DNA of 64,000 nt from the NCBI RefSeq assembly GCF_000429325.1, contig NZ_AUBQ01000003.1:496001-560000 (forward strand), in the 5' to 3' direction. A program made the translations under genes and the position numbers. This document shows positions 26,019 to 35,438 of this stretch, piece by piece. Within the stretch, counting starts at the first letter, position 1, and each line of letters opens with the position of its first letter. The notes under the pieces were generated by a model. That model made no database searches. It was not told the DNA's origin and saw only the letters and a list, made by a program, of their open reading frames with translations. Source of the stretch: Fundidesulfovibrio putealis DSM 16056 (GTDB lineage: Bacteria > Desulfobacterota > Desulfovibrionia > Desulfovibrionales > Desulfovibrionaceae).

Positions 26019-26780
26019 TTAGTGGGACGTGCCCAGATAGGCCTCGATCACCCGCTGGTTGCCGCGAATCTCGGCAGGCGCGCCCTCGGCGATCTTCTCG
26101 CCGTGCTCCAGCACCACGATGCGCGAACACAGCCCCATGACCACCTTCATGTCGTGCTCCACCATGAGCACGTTCACGCCAAGCTCCAGAATGCGCGAGA
26201 TGTCCTCCATCAGGGCCGAGGACTCCGTGGGGTTCAGCCCCGCAGCCGGTTCGTCCAGAAGGATGGTCTGGGGGACGCTTGCCAGCGCGCGCGAGATCTC
26301 CAGGCGGCGCTGCAACCCGTAGGGCAGGTTGCGCGCCTCCTCGTCGGCCAGGTCGCCAAGTCCCATGAAATCAAGCGCCCAGCGGGCCTTGTCGCGGATG
26401 CGGGCCTCTTCGGCCTTTTGCGAGGGCAGGCGCAAAACCGCGCCCGCCACGCCGGATTTCGTCCGGGCGTGTTGGGCGATCATGACGTTTTCAAGCGCCG
26501 TCATGTTCTGGAAGAGGCGGATGTTCTGGAAGGTGCGGGCGAGCCCCATGCCCAGGATGCGATGCGGCGGGGTCCCGGCCAGGGGCGCGCCGTCGTACGT
26601 GGCCTTGCCGGAGCTTATGGAATAGACCCCGGTGATGACGTTGAACACGGTGGTCTTGCCAGCGCCGTTGGGGCCGATGAGGCCTAATATCTCGCCCTGG
26701 CGCAGCTCGAAGCTCACGTCGCACAGGGCCAAAAGACCGCCGAAGCGGACGGAAACGTCCTCGAATACAAGATGGGGCAT
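26019..26780 (-). CDS. livG: Branched-chain amino acid ABC transporter ATP-binding protein LivG
   Basis: A 253-residue ATPase of the Liv importer. Walker A is GPNGAGKTT, the family segment is GMGLARTFQNIRLFQNMTALENVMIAQH, the signature is LPYGLQRRLEI (LSGGQ replaced by LPYGLQ, normal for LivG), and Walker B is ILLDEPAAGLNP. It is the first gene of the livG-livK unit. Confidence 0.94.
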   Translation of the reverse strand: MPHLVFEDVSVRFGGLLALCDVSFELRQGEILGLIGPNGAGKTTVFNVITGVYSISSGKATYDGAPLAGTPPHRILGMGLARTFQNIRLFQNMTALENVMIAQHARTKSGVAGAVLRLPSQKAEEARIRDKARWALDFMGLGDLADEEARNLPYGLQRRLEISRALASVPQTILLDEPAAGLNPTESSALMEDISRILELGVNVLMVEHDMKVVMGLCSRIVVLEHGEKIAEGAPAEIRGNQRVIEAYLGTSH

Positions 26781-26867
26781 GCCGTGAAGTCCGCTCCTGT
26801 CATGGATGGTGAGCGGCCATGATTACCCGCATGCCCGTGAATTGGCAAGATTGTTAAGACTACGCAA

Positions 26868-28337
26868 TCAGGAGCAGGTCCCGCCGCCCACGGTGCGGGC
26901 CAGCTCGTACAGATCGGCTGAAAGCTTCACCAGCCGTTGCGCCTCCTGGGCCTGGTTCTCGGACGCGTCCACGAAGCCGGAAGCGATGCGGTCCACATCC
27001 TCGACGTTCAGGGCGATCTCCGTGGCCGTGGTCGACTGCTGCCCGGCAGCGGTGGCGATCTCGGCGGTGCGCTCCACCATGCCGGTCACGTCGTCGCGGA
27101 TGCGCTCCAGTGCCTGGGCCGTGCGCGTGGACAGGCCGCTGGTCTCTTCCACGAGCCGTGAGGTGTCGGTCATGGAGTCAACGGCGTTGGTGGCGGCGCG
27201 CTGGATGGTCTCGATGGCTAGGCGTACGTCCTTGGTGGCTCCCAGGGTCTTTTCGGCGAGTTTGCGCACCTCGTCCGCCACCACGGCAAAGCCTCTTCCA
27301 GCCTCGCCCGCGCGGGCGGCCTCGATGGCGGCGTTCAGGGCCAGCAGGTTGGTCTGGTCCGCGATGTCGTTGATGACGCCGATGATGCGCCCGATCTCCG
27401 CCGCCTCGGTGGACAGAGCCGAAAGGTCGCGCGAAAGGCCCCCGGCCGCAGAACTGATTTTATCTATGCCCTGCGTCGTTCCGCTGACCAGCTCCGCCCC
27501 GTCCTTGGCGGCCTGGCTGGCCTGTTGCGCAGCCGAGGACGTGGCCTGCGCGTTGCGGGCGACCTCGGCCACGCTGGCGGCCATCTCCTCCATGGCGGCG
27601 GCCACGGAGTCGGTGTTGCGCTTCTGCTGCCTGGCCTGATCCGTCTGGCGGCCTCCCTCCTGCTCGAAGCCCTTGGCGGCCTCCTCCAGGCTGGCGGCCA
27701 GGGTGCACAGGCTCTTTGAGGTCTCCACGATCACGGCCCGCTGGCGCTCGGCAGCCTCCAGGGCGCGACGCTGCTGGGCCAGGGGCACAAGGTGCAAAAG
27801 CGCGCCGGAAGCGGTGCGCGTGAACATGGCCCTGGCTTTGAGCGCTTCGGCGCTTGCGGCGGGGATGGCGGTGGTGTGCCCTTCGGGGAACACGGCATTG
27901 TCCAGGTTGGCCCACAGCTCCTCGCCAGCCAGGGCGCGCAGGGTGGGGGCCTCGGCAGACGTCTGGGCGGGATCGGGGGTGAGCCCGGTGAGGCCGGTGA
28001 AGGTGCGGCTGGCCAGCAGCAGGCGGTCCTCGGCGTCGAACACCAGGAGCGGCACGGGGCTTTCGCGCAGGGCGTCTTCGAGCCGGGACGCGCGCTGCCG
28101 CGATTCGTCCAGCTGGTTGTTCACATCGTCAAGCTGCGCCAGCTGGCGGTTGTTTCGGCGCATGAGCAGCACCGCGAAGGCGATGCTTGCGGCAAGGGCG
28201 ACCTGCGCAGCCGCGATGCGCACGGAAGCGGGAAGCAGCGAGGGGGGCAGGGCGACAAGGACCGCCGTCAGCGCAAGGGCGGCGGCCTGGACATAAATGA
28301 GACGGTTGTCGGCGGATGCCGATTGCCGGGTATGCAT
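26868..28337 (-). CDS. Methyl-accepting chemotaxis protein with PAS-like sensor
   Basis: A 489-residue chemoreceptor. Two membrane segments ([18 protein letters not shown] and [19 protein letters not shown]) have only a very short loop between them, so it has no periplasmic domain. Next come a PAS-like domain ([30 protein letters not shown]) and the MCP signalling tail with hairpin tip [36 protein letters not shown]. It senses an internal signal or the membrane energy state. There is no CheR-binding pentapeptide at the C-terminus (ends GGGTCS). AGGAG lies 7 bases before the ATG at 28337. Confidence 0.9.
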   Translation of the reverse strand: MHTRQSASADNRLIYVQAAALALTAVLVALPPSLLPASVRIAAAQVALAASIAFAVLLMRRNNRQLAQLDDVNNQLDESRQRASRLEDALRESPVPLLVFDAEDRLLLASRTFTGLTGLTPDPAQTSAEAPTLRALAGEELWANLDNAVFPEGHTTAIPAASAEALKARAMFTRTASGALLHLVPLAQQRRALEAAERQRAVIVETSKSLCTLAASLEEAAKGFEQEGGRQTDQARQQKRNTDSVAAAMEEMAASVAEVARNAQATSSAAQQASQAAKDGAELVSGTTQGIDKISSAAGGLSRDLSALSTEAAEIGRIIGVINDIADQTNLLALNAAIEAARAGEAGRGFAVVADEVRKLAEKTLGATKDVRLAIETIQRAATNAVDSMTDTSRLVEETSGLSTRTAQALERIRDDVTGMVERTAEIATAAGQQSTTATEIALNVEDVDRIASGFVDASENQAQEAQRLVKLSADLYELARTVGGGTCS

Positions 28338-28471
28338 GGGGGACTCCTGATGGAACTTCCCTCGCCTATATGGAGATGTGGTTACTGCGACTATCGTCTG
28401 GGCGATAGACGTTGGCCAGGGCCGTTCGCCCGGCCGCCCGAAGGCCCCGTGGGGGAGCAATAAACGCAAAA

Positions 28472-28495
28472 CGGCCGGGGCTTTCGCCCCGGCCG
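28472..28495 (-). terminator. Rho-independent terminator of the porin gene
   Basis: A 10-bp stem CGGCCGGGGC and complement with loop TTTC is followed on the minus strand by TTTTGCGTTTA. It lies 26 bases after the porin stop. Confidence 0.8.
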
Positions 28496-28521
28496 CGCCA
28501 AATATCCGGTTCGGAACCGGG

Positions 28522-29955
28522 TTAGAACTTGTACTGCAAGCCCACGGCGACCTTGTAGGAGTCGCCGTTTTCGGCCTGGTTCACCATGCGGCGTCCCCAC
28601 ACGGAGCTCTGGAAGTCGCCGTGGGCCCAACCGGCCTCCACGATGGCGGCCAGGTTCTCATAGATGTTGTACTGGTGATCCAGGTTGATGGCGATCACGT
28701 ATTCCTTCTCGGTCAGGTCGCGGCCCATCTGCACGTAGTTGCCCACGCCCCACAGGGTGTTGGCGACGCGCAGGGCGCTCGAGGAGTTGGTGCCGCGAGC
28801 GTAGGTGAAGGTCAGGCGATGGGTCAGGTCCTGGATGAAGGAGATCTTGTTGAGCGAGAACACCGCGCCCCAGGAGCCGATGGGGTTCACGCCCATGTAG
28901 CCGCGGGTGAAGGACTGCGAGGAGTCGAACAGGAACGAGGTGGAGGGTCCCCAGTAGCCCATGACCGTGGGCATGCGCTCGGAGCCGTTGTTGATGGAGT
29001 TGTCTTCGCCGCTGGAGTACCAGAAGGTCAGCTGCGGGGTGAGCAGGTCAAGGCCGGTGTACTCGGCGGCCACGTCGAAGAAGTAGCCCGCGCGGCGGTT
29101 GGCCTTGTGGTCGGAGGCGTTGCCCTCGCCGTACATGACGTCGGCGTAGAACTTGAACGGGTCGAGCGCGGTGACGGCGAAGGCCGCGCCGGTCCACCAG
29201 TAGATGTTCTGGGCGTTGCTGGTGCCGCTGTACAGGGAACCGGCGGAGGCCAGGTTGGTGGTCAGGGTGGCGCCGGCGTTGCCGGAGCTGACGCTGTAGT
29301 TGGCGTTCTTTCCGGCCACGGCGATCATGCCCCAGGGAGTGGCCTTGAAGCCGTCCAGGGTGACGGGCAGGGCCAGCACGTAGGCGTCGAACTCGTCGGC
29401 CACCTGGGTCGTGGTGGTGTCGAAGTCGCGGTTGGTGTCCAGCAGACGGGTGTAGGCGGCCACGATCTTGAACTGGTCGATCACCGGGATCTCCACCACG
29501 GCGGCGGCGGAGCGGGAACCGCCGAACACCGGGTTGGCGTTCAGCAGGGTGTCGGAGGACACGGGAAGGCCCCAGTCCTGCATGCCGATGGTGAATTCCA
29601 CGTCGGTGTTGGGCCACTTGAACTGGAGGTAGGCCTGGTAGACGTCGATGGATACGGTCGGGTTGTCCACGGTGTAGGTGCCGTTGCCCCAGGGGGTGTT
29701 GTTGACGCGGATGCCCAGGCGGAACTTCAGGTTCTCGTTGGCGATGAAGTCCGTGCGCAGGCGGAAGCGCTGCCAGATGGTGAAGGCGTCGTTGGTCTTG
29801 GTTCCGGTGCCGTTCCAGCCGGTGAAGTTCTGATTCTCGAAGAAGGTGGCGTGGATGCGCGCGTCGCCGGTCATTTTGACCTCGGTGGCGGCGGATGCGA
29901 CCGCCGCGCAGGCCAGCAGCATGGCGGCGGCGAGAGCCAGGGTGGTACGTCTCAT
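28522..29955 (-). CDS. Outer-membrane homotrimeric porin
   Basis: A 477-residue beta-barrel. The signal peptide is [23 protein letters not shown], and the last residue is Phe, as required for insertion by the BAM complex. The alternating aromatic strands ([39 protein letters not shown]) match the Desulfovibrio homotrimeric porin family. It forms a general diffusion pore. TTTAGGAG lies 7 bases upstream of the ATG, and its own terminator follows, so it is a single-gene unit that is probably highly expressed. Confidence 0.9.
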   Translation of the reverse strand: MRRTTLALAAAMLLACAAVASAATEVKMTGDARIHATFFENQNFTGWNGTGTKTNDAFTIWQRFRLRTDFIANENLKFRLGIRVNNTPWGNGTYTVDNPTVSIDVYQAYLQFKWPNTDVEFTIGMQDWGLPVSSDTLLNANPVFGGSRSAAAVVEIPVIDQFKIVAAYTRLLDTNRDFDTTTTQVADEFDAYVLALPVTLDGFKATPWGMIAVAGKNANYSVSSGNAGATLTTNLASAGSLYSGTSNAQNIYWWTGAAFAVTALDPFKFYADVMYGEGNASDHKANRRAGYFFDVAAEYTGLDLLTPQLTFWYSSGEDNSINNGSERMPTVMGYWGPSTSFLFDSSQSFTRGYMGVNPIGSWGAVFSLNKISFIQDLTHRLTFTYARGTNSSSALRVANTLWGVGNYVQMGRDLTEKEYVIAINLDHQYNIYENLAAIVEAGWAHGDFQSSVWGRRMVNQAENGDSYKVAVGLQYKF

Positions 29956-30291
29956 GATTCTTACTCCTAAATGATGCTCGTTTGGTCGGTACGTTCCGGG
30001 GCCTGGATCCAGGACAGTGCGCGCGTTGCTCCGGTCGGTACAAATTATTGGACGGGTTTTTGGGGGGCAGGGTTACCGGACGGAGCAAGAAAGCGAAAAA
30101 GAATCAGCGGACAGTGAGATGCCCGGCCATGCCGGGAGAGGACGAAACGGCGCGGATAGGCGCTTGCCGGTCGAATGAGCTGCGGGGCGTAGCCCGGGTC
30201 TGGCGGTGTTGGCGGGGGAGGGCGTCTGCCCCGTGGGCGCCCCGTGACCACTCTGAGGGCGTCGGGTTGATGACGCAGCCCGCAGGGTGGG
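29956..30291 (-). promoter_or_regulatory. Upstream region of the porin gene
   Basis: This 336-base gap holds the ribosome site and presumably the promoter of the porin gene. Visible structure includes a 9-base direct repeat GGTCGGTAC at 29984-29992 and 30033-30041, with a palindrome CCTGGATCCAGG (30002-30013) between them, and an AT-rich patch at 30041-30060. No complete promoter could be placed with confidence. The half near 30291 shows nothing else. Confidence 0.35.
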
Positions 30292-31404
30292 CTACTCTCC
30301 CCGGTGCACCTGCTCGAACACGTCCAGGGTCTTTTGGGCGGTGTCGCGCCAGGAGAAGCGGCGCGCGTTGGCGCGGCCCTTTTGCGTCAAACTTTCGCGC
30401 AGTGCTGGGCCGGTCTGGGCGTCGGCCACATCGGCCAGGGCCTTGGAGATTCCGGGGATGTCCAGTGGGTCGATCATAAGCGCGCTGTCGCCCGCCACTT
30501 CCGGCAGGCTTGTGGCCGTGGAGCAGATCACCGGCGCGCCCACGGCTTGGGCCTCCAGCACGGGCAGGCCGAAGCCCTCGAAAAGCGACGGGAACACGTA
30601 GGCCAGACAGGCCGCGTACAGCGCGGGCATGTCCTGGCGTTCCACGTAGCCCAGGCGGTGCACCCGGTCCGCCACGCCGAGCGAGGCCACCCAGTCCTTC
30701 CAGCCGTCACCCCAGGACAATCCCCCGGTGACCACCAGGTCGGCGTCCACGCGGTCCTTCACGGCGGCAAAGGCCTCCAGCAGGGCCTTCAGGTTCTTTC
30801 GCGGCGAGATGTTGCCCGTGTACAGGAAGAAGGGGCGCGTCAGGCCGTGACGCCTGGCAAGGCGCATCACTTCGTCTTCGGCCACAGGCTGGTGGTACAG
30901 GTCGTCGGCGGCCAGATGCGTGACCGTGATCTTCTGGTCCGGCACGCCCAGGATGTCCACCAGATCGCGCCGGGTGTGGTCCGAGATGGCCAGCAGCCGC
31001 TCGGCCCGGCGGGCGGTGTAGGCCATGGCCCGCTTCATGTAGAGGGTGTCCGCGAAGCGGTACATGCGTTGGTCGCCGTGGAAGTAGCCCAGGTCCATCA
31101 TGGCGGCCACGGCCTTGCAGGGCACGCGCGGCGGCATGTTGGAGGACGGGAAGAAGGCCAGGTCGATGTCGTGCTTCTTGAGTGCGGCGGGCAGCTTCAG
31201 CCAGTCGAAGAGCAGACGGTTGGAGCAGTAAAGCGACACCTCTTCAGCACCGGGGAAGGAGCCGAAGTACTGCACCTGGGAATGCATGAGCACGTAGGTG
31301 TTGCGGGTGTCGATGGCCAGCAGCTCGTTCAGGAGGCTGACCAGGTATTCCTTCACGCCTCCGGAGGCGTACTCCAGGCTTCGGCAGCTGATGGCTATGC
31401 GCAT
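30292..31404 (-). CDS. Glycosyltransferase family 1/4
   Basis: A 370-residue GT-B enzyme. The N-terminal half opens MRIAISCRSLEYASGGVKEYL; the C-terminal donor-binding half shows FFLYTGNISPRKNLKALLEAF and the motif [26 protein letters not shown], with the acidic pair in EGFGLPVLE. The start at 31404 leaves no obvious ribosome site; an upstream in-frame start adds 20 residues. It follows the reactivation-domain gene by 56 bases and may be the last gene of that operon by read-through, but functionally it resembles the polysaccharide enzymes further on. Confidence 0.85.
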   Translation of the reverse strand: MRIAISCRSLEYASGGVKEYLVSLLNELLAIDTRNTYVLMHSQVQYFGSFPGAEEVSLYCSNRLLFDWLKLPAALKKHDIDLAFFPSSNMPPRVPCKAVAAMMDLGYFHGDQRMYRFADTLYMKRAMAYTARRAERLLAISDHTRRDLVDILGVPDQKITVTHLAADDLYHQPVAEDEVMRLARRHGLTRPFFLYTGNISPRKNLKALLEAFAAVKDRVDADLVVTGGLSWGDGWKDWVASLGVADRVHRLGYVERQDMPALYAACLAYVFPSLFEGFGLPVLEAQAVGAPVICSTATSLPEVAGDSALMIDPLDIPGISKALADVADAQTGPALRESLTQKGRANARRFSWRDTAQKTLDVFEQVHRGE

Positions 31405-31460
31405 GGGCGGGGTTATAGCCACGCCGTGCCCCGGAGGGAAGGGGCGGCGTGGCGTAGAAT

Positions 31461-32036
31461 TCAATCGGGAGTCTTGATCCCGCAGACCGCCGTGACGCTC
31501 TTGTCAGGCGTGAGCATGAACGCGGACGAGAGGGAAAGCCCCGGCAGGGCGCCTGCAATCAGACGCATGAAGTGAGCCTGCGCTTCCAGGGAAAAATCCT
31601 TGTAGCCCGGGCTATAACGGCGCGAGGTGACCAGGCCCGAGGCCGCGTTCCCGGCGCGTACTGCGGCGTGCAGGCCGCGCATTTCGGCCTCCACAAGATA
31701 GCTGCCCATGCGGTCCAGCATGAAGCCCGCGAACGGCCTGCCCTGGCTGAAGTACTCGCGCCCGCGCGTCTCCAGGGCGCTGCCGATGGTCACGGCCATG
31801 AGCACCACCTCGTGGCAGCCCGCCAGCGTGCGCGAGAGGTCGACGCTTCCTGCGGCATGGGGCGCGAAGGCATCCAGGAACTCGTCCAAACTCAGGTTCT
31901 TTTGCCAGGTGCGCGGCTGCGACAAGGCCTGCGCTTCCAGCCACAGGGGCTGGGCCTCGGCGCAGGCGTGGGTGCCGGGCTGAATGCGCAGGTAGCGCAG
32001 CACGCTCTGGGGGATGGCGGGCACGGCATTGGGCAT
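31461..32036 (-). CDS. Stand-alone vitamin B12-dependent methionine synthase activation domain protein
   Basis: A 191-residue protein that matches the C-terminal AdoMet-binding reactivation domain of MetH on its own. The motif RxxxGY is present in SRRYSPGYKDFSLEAQ, and the usual C-terminal strand is KSVTAVCGI. In MetH this domain uses AdoMet and an electron to remethylate inactive cob(II)alamin. Here it is separate and begins 10 bases after the stop of a methyltransferase-corrinoid fusion gene, so it is likely the repair partner of that protein. It has no canonical ribosome site (GACCCTCCCC upstream) and is probably coupled. Confidence 0.8.
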   Translation of the reverse strand: MPNAVPAIPQSVLRYLRIQPGTHACAEAQPLWLEAQALSQPRTWQKNLSLDEFLDAFAPHAAGSVDLSRTLAGCHEVVLMAVTIGSALETRGREYFSQGRPFAGFMLDRMGSYLVEAEMRGLHAAVRAGNAASGLVTSRRYSPGYKDFSLEAQAHFMRLIAGALPGLSLSSAFMLTPDKSVTAVCGIKTPD

Positions 32037-32046
32037 GGGGAGGGTC

Positions 32047-33642
32047 TTAGTCGCGTCCGGGAAATTTCTCCAGCAGGGACTTGACCACGCGGGCGGCGGC
32101 GGCAGCGTCCTTGGCAAAGGCGTCCGCGCCGATCTCAGCCGCGAAGCCCTGGCTGGTGGCGGCCCCGCCCACCAGGATGCCCACGGGCCTGCCCGCCTTT
32201 TCCCGAATGGCGGGCACCATGGCGCGCAGGGCTGCCCTGGCCTGGCTGGTGAAGGCCGATATCCCGGCCAAGGGCGCTCCGGTTTCGGCCAGGGCCTTGG
32301 CGAAGGCGTCGGCTCCGGCATCCACTCCCAGGTCCAGAACCTTGATGCCCTGCGCTTCGAGCACCGCGCCCACCACGTCCTTGCCGATGGCGTGATGGTC
32401 CCCCGCAGCGGTTCCCAAGACCATGCGCACGGCGTCGCTGGTCTTGGGCAGATGGGGCGAAAGGCGCTTCATGCCCGCGTTCAGGGCGTCGGTCATGAGC
32501 AGGATGTCCGCCAGATGGCTCTTCCTGGCTTCGTACAGGGCGCTCTGCTTGCGCACCGCCCGCATGAGCCCGCCGCCAAGCACCAGGAGGGGATCGAATC
32601 CCGAACACAGGCACACGTCCACGATGCCCGCCGCGCTCTCCAGGTCTCCGGCCTCCACCGAGGCGGACAGGCCGTAGAGCAGGCTCGCGCCGGGAGCCAC
32701 GGCCCGCATGGCCGCGTGCCCGGCGTCCACGAAGGCGGCGGCGTTCTCCACCGGGGTCGAGGGCGGCAGGGCGCAGCCCGTGGACAGGCTGAACGCGGGA
32801 TGCGTCCCCATGGTCTGGGCCAGGGCGTCCACCTCCTGGGCAAGAGCGCCCGCGCTCTGCGCATCGGCCACGGCCAGGGGGTCCATGTTGCCGATGATGA
32901 TCCGGCCTGCGGGCATGGCGTCCTCCACGGCCAGGAGGTCCATGACCTGATCGAAGCTCACGGCCTGGACCCCGGTGTCCAGCACGTTGGCCAGAAGCTG
33001 CCCGATGTCCCCGCAGATGTGCACCGCGTTGGGCACGTCCGGGTGCGCGTCAAACAGGCGGGCCAGCGGGTCTCCTGCGAACTGCCCGAAGAGCGCTGGC
33101 GGCAGGAGTCCGGCGAACGGGTCCGACACCCACAGCACGTCGGCCCCGGCGTCCAGCAGAAGCCGTGCGTAGCCGAGCGCCCCTTCCAGGGCCTTGGCCA
33201 CGGCGGCGCGGGCCTCCTCCGGGGAGGTCAGACAGGCCCGCATCAGGGCTTCCTCACCCATGGCCTGCCCGGCCACGGTGAACGGCCCGTATACCATGCC
33301 CGCCACGGGCTTGCTGGGAAACGCGCGCTTGAGCCCGGAGGTCACTGCGGCGTTGACCTCCATGCGCGCGGAGGTGCGCGCCGGACCCGCAGGGATGGCG
33401 GTCTTGGCCGCCACGCGGGGCATGCCTGCCGGGCTGTATGCCAGGGAGGCTCCCAGGGCTTCGGCCTGGATGACGATGTCGCTGAAGAAGAACAGCAGGT
33501 CTGCGTCGACCTGCTCGTAGTAGCGGGCCACGGCGTCGAGCTTGGCGTCGGCGTCGTGGCAGAGCACGTCGATGCCCCGGCCGCTCAGACGAGCGGCCGG
33601 GAGCGAGTTGATGGGGTAGACCAGTCCGGCGAGGAGGCTCAT
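32047..33642 (-). CDS. Methylcobamide:thiol methyltransferase (UroD/MtaA-like) fused to corrinoid-binding domain
   Basis: A 531-residue fusion. Residues about 1-330 form the uroporphyrinogen-decarboxylase-like fold of MtaA/MtbA, with the zinc ligands His208 and Cys210 in VHICGD and Cys290 in STGCALPPSTPVENA, the pattern of the methyltransferases rather than of true UroD. Residues about 335-410 form the helical cap, and 411-531 form the cobalamin-binding domain with DHHAIG at 415-420 (DxHxxG, cobalt ligand His417), followed by LGVDAGADAF and GILVGGAATSQGF. It should move a methyl group between a corrinoid and a zinc-bound thiol. Its ATG overlaps the stop of the ABC binding protein gene (TAATG). 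The substrate is unknown. Confidence 0.85.
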   Translation of the reverse strand: MSLLAGLVYPINSLPAARLSGRGIDVLCHDADAKLDAVARYYEQVDADLLFFFSDIVIQAEALGASLAYSPAGMPRVAAKTAIPAGPARTSARMEVNAAVTSGLKRAFPSKPVAGMVYGPFTVAGQAMGEEALMRACLTSPEEARAAVAKALEGALGYARLLLDAGADVLWVSDPFAGLLPPALFGQFAGDPLARLFDAHPDVPNAVHICGDIGQLLANVLDTGVQAVSFDQVMDLLAVEDAMPAGRIIIGNMDPLAVADAQSAGALAQEVDALAQTMGTHPAFSLSTGCALPPSTPVENAAAFVDAGHAAMRAVAPGASLLYGLSASVEAGDLESAAGIVDVCLCSGFDPLLVLGGGLMRAVRKQSALYEARKSHLADILLMTDALNAGMKRLSPHLPKTSDAVRMVLGTAAGDHHAIGKDVVGAVLEAQGIKVLDLGVDAGADAFAKALAETGAPLAGISAFTSQARAALRAMVPAIREKAGRPVGILVGGAATSQGFAAEIGADAFAKDAAAAARVVKSLLEKFPGRD

Positions 33643-34649
33643 TACTTCTTGAGCGCCTTGGCGGCCTCGGTGAAGCTGTTGTCCACGAGGTCCTCGAAGG
33701 CCACGGGCTTGGTGAGGATCTTGGCGTCCTGGAAGATGCGCAGGGCGGTGTCGTGCCCCGGGCGGCTGACGATGCCCGAGGCGGAGAAGGCCTGGCGGTC
33801 GCGGTCCACGGACATGGCGATGTCGGCCTCGCTCATGCCCTCGAAGTAGGGGGCGGCGAGCTTGGCCACTTCGGCGGCGGAGTGCTCGCGCAGCCAGGTC
33901 TGGGCTTCGAGCACGGCGGCCACGAAGCGCTTCAGGGTCTCGGGCTTGGCCTTGGCGTACTCGGGCGTCACCTGGAGCACCGAGAAGGAGTAGTCCGGCG
34001 AGCCGAAGTAGCGCGCGCTGTCCTCGGCGGTGTTCAGCGTGGCCAGGACCTTGGCCTTTCCGGCCTGTTCGAGCTTGCCCACCATGGGCTGCCAGGCCAG
34101 GGCGGCCTGCACACGGTCGGCCTCCAGGGCGGCGGCCATGGTGCCCATGCCGCCTGTCTCGATCATGTTGATGCCGGTCTCGGGGTCGAACCCGGCCCAG
34201 GCGGCCAGGGCGCGGCCAACGCCATGGGTCTCGGAGCCGAACTTGGTGACGCCCATGTTCTTGCCGCCCAGGTCCTTGAGGGAGGCCACGCCGGGCTTGC
34301 CCACCAGGTAGAAGGTGCACTTGTCCTGCATCTCGAAGATGATGCGCGTGGGCTTACCCTGGGCGTAGAGGTTGGCCACCTGCCCGTGCCCGATGGCGCA
34401 CACTTCCACGTCGCCGTTTATGAGGGCCTGCATGGCCAGCGGGCCGCCCTGGGTGGGCACGAACTCGACTTCGATGCCCTGTTTCTCGAAGGTCTTGAGG
34501 GCTTGGCCGAGGTAGAGCGGCAGGAAGAAGAAGCCGCGTACGGCCTCGGAGCAGCGCACCTTCTCAAGCTGTGCCGCCCAGGCCTGCGCAGCGGGCAGAG
34601 CCAGGCCGAGAACCATCACCATCGCCAGAACGAAGCGCGCACAACGCAT
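33642..34649 (-). CDS. ABC transporter substrate-binding protein, NMT1/SsuA-like
   Basis: A 335-residue periplasmic binding protein with a signal peptide (MRCARFVLAMVMVLGLALPAAQAWAA). It has the fold of the nitrate/sulfonate/taurine/thiamine-precursor group: FFLPLYLGQALKTFEKQGIEVEFVPTQGGPLAMQALINGDVEVCAIGHGQ. AGGAG lies 9 bases before the ATG. It is followed directly by the corrinoid methyltransferase fusion gene, which suggests that the imported compound is its methyl donor or acceptor. Confidence 0.9.
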   Translation of the reverse strand: MRCARFVLAMVMVLGLALPAAQAWAAQLEKVRCSEAVRGFFFLPLYLGQALKTFEKQGIEVEFVPTQGGPLAMQALINGDVEVCAIGHGQVANLYAQGKPTRIIFEMQDKCTFYLVGKPGVASLKDLGGKNMGVTKFGSETHGVGRALAAWAGFDPETGINMIETGGMGTMAAALEADRVQAALAWQPMVGKLEQAGKAKVLATLNTAEDSARYFGSPDYSFSVLQVTPEYAKAKPETLKRFVAAVLEAQTWLREHSAAEVAKLAAPYFEGMSEADIAMSVDRDRQAFSASGIVSRPGHDTALRIFQDAKILTKPVAFEDLVDNSFTEAAKALKK

Positions 34650-34667
34650 GCTTGATACTCCTTGTTT

Positions 34668-35438
34668 TTACAAAGCGTGGCTGCCCACGCGCCAACGCGT
34701 GAGCCACCGTTCCAAACGCCCCAGCAGGGCGTGCATGACCAGGACGACGACGGCCAGGGCGGCCAGCGCGGCGAACACGCGCGAAGTCTGGAACAGCCCG
34801 GCAGAGGTGTTGATCACCCAGCCGAGACCGGCGGTGCTGCCCACGTACTCGCCCAGAACCGCGCCCAGGAGCGCCAGCCCCGCCGCGCTTTTCAAGGACG
34901 AGGCCACCCACGGGGCCAGCGAGGGCAGCACCACATGGACGAGGATCTGCCTGCGGCTGGCCCCCATGACCCGCACCGAATTGACCAGCGAGGCGTCCAG
35001 GGCCCGAAGCCCGGCGTGGCAGCTGTAGAAGACCACGAAAAACACCAGGGACAAGGCGAACACGATCTTGGACAAGGCCCCCAGGCCGAACCACATGACG
35101 AAGAGCGGGGCGAAGGCCACGCGGGGCATGCCGTAGAGGACCATCAGGAACGGGTCGAGCACCTTGGACCAGAAGGGCGTGAGCGCCAGCCACAGGGCCG
35201 CGCCCAGGCCCAGCATCGCGCCCAGGGCGAATCCGGCCAGGGTCTCCTTGAGGGTCATCCACAGGTGGTTGTAGAATGTGGCCTCGTGCAGCATCCGCCA
35301 CAGTTCCGCGCCCACGGCGGAGGGGCTGCTCACGAAGAACGGATCGGCCAGCCCCGTCACCGTTGCCGCCTCCCACAAACCCAGGAGCGCGCCCGCCAGC
35401 ATGAGCCGGGCCAGGAAGGTTCTAGCAGGCAGGGGCAT
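34668..35438 (-). CDS. ABC transporter permease, SsuC/TauC-like
   Basis: A 256-residue inner-membrane permease with six helices. The cytoplasmic EAA loop is seen as SLVNSVRVMGASRRQILVHVVLPSLAPWVASSLKSAAGLALLGAVLGEYVGSTAGLGWVI. The ATG at 35438 lies 17 bases inside the upstream ATPase gene, so the two overlap. It partners the ATPase at 35422 and the binding protein at 33642. Confidence 0.9.
   Translation of the reverse strand: MPLPARTFLARLMLAGALLGLWEAATVTGLADPFFVSSPSAVGAELWRMLHEATFYNHLWMTLKETLAGFALGAMLGLGAALWLALTPFWSKVLDPFLMVLYGMPRVAFAPLFVMWFGLGALSKIVFALSLVFFVVFYSCHAGLRALDASLVNSVRVMGASRRQILVHVVLPSLAPWVASSLKSAAGLALLGAVLGEYVGSTAGLGWVINTSAGLFQTSRVFAALAALAVVVLVMHALLGRLERWLTRWRVGSHAL

Noticed and set aside
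28378-29970. 530-residue plus-strand frame opposite the porin
   Set aside because: It is a Gly/Val/His-rich shadow of the porin gene, with no start signal.
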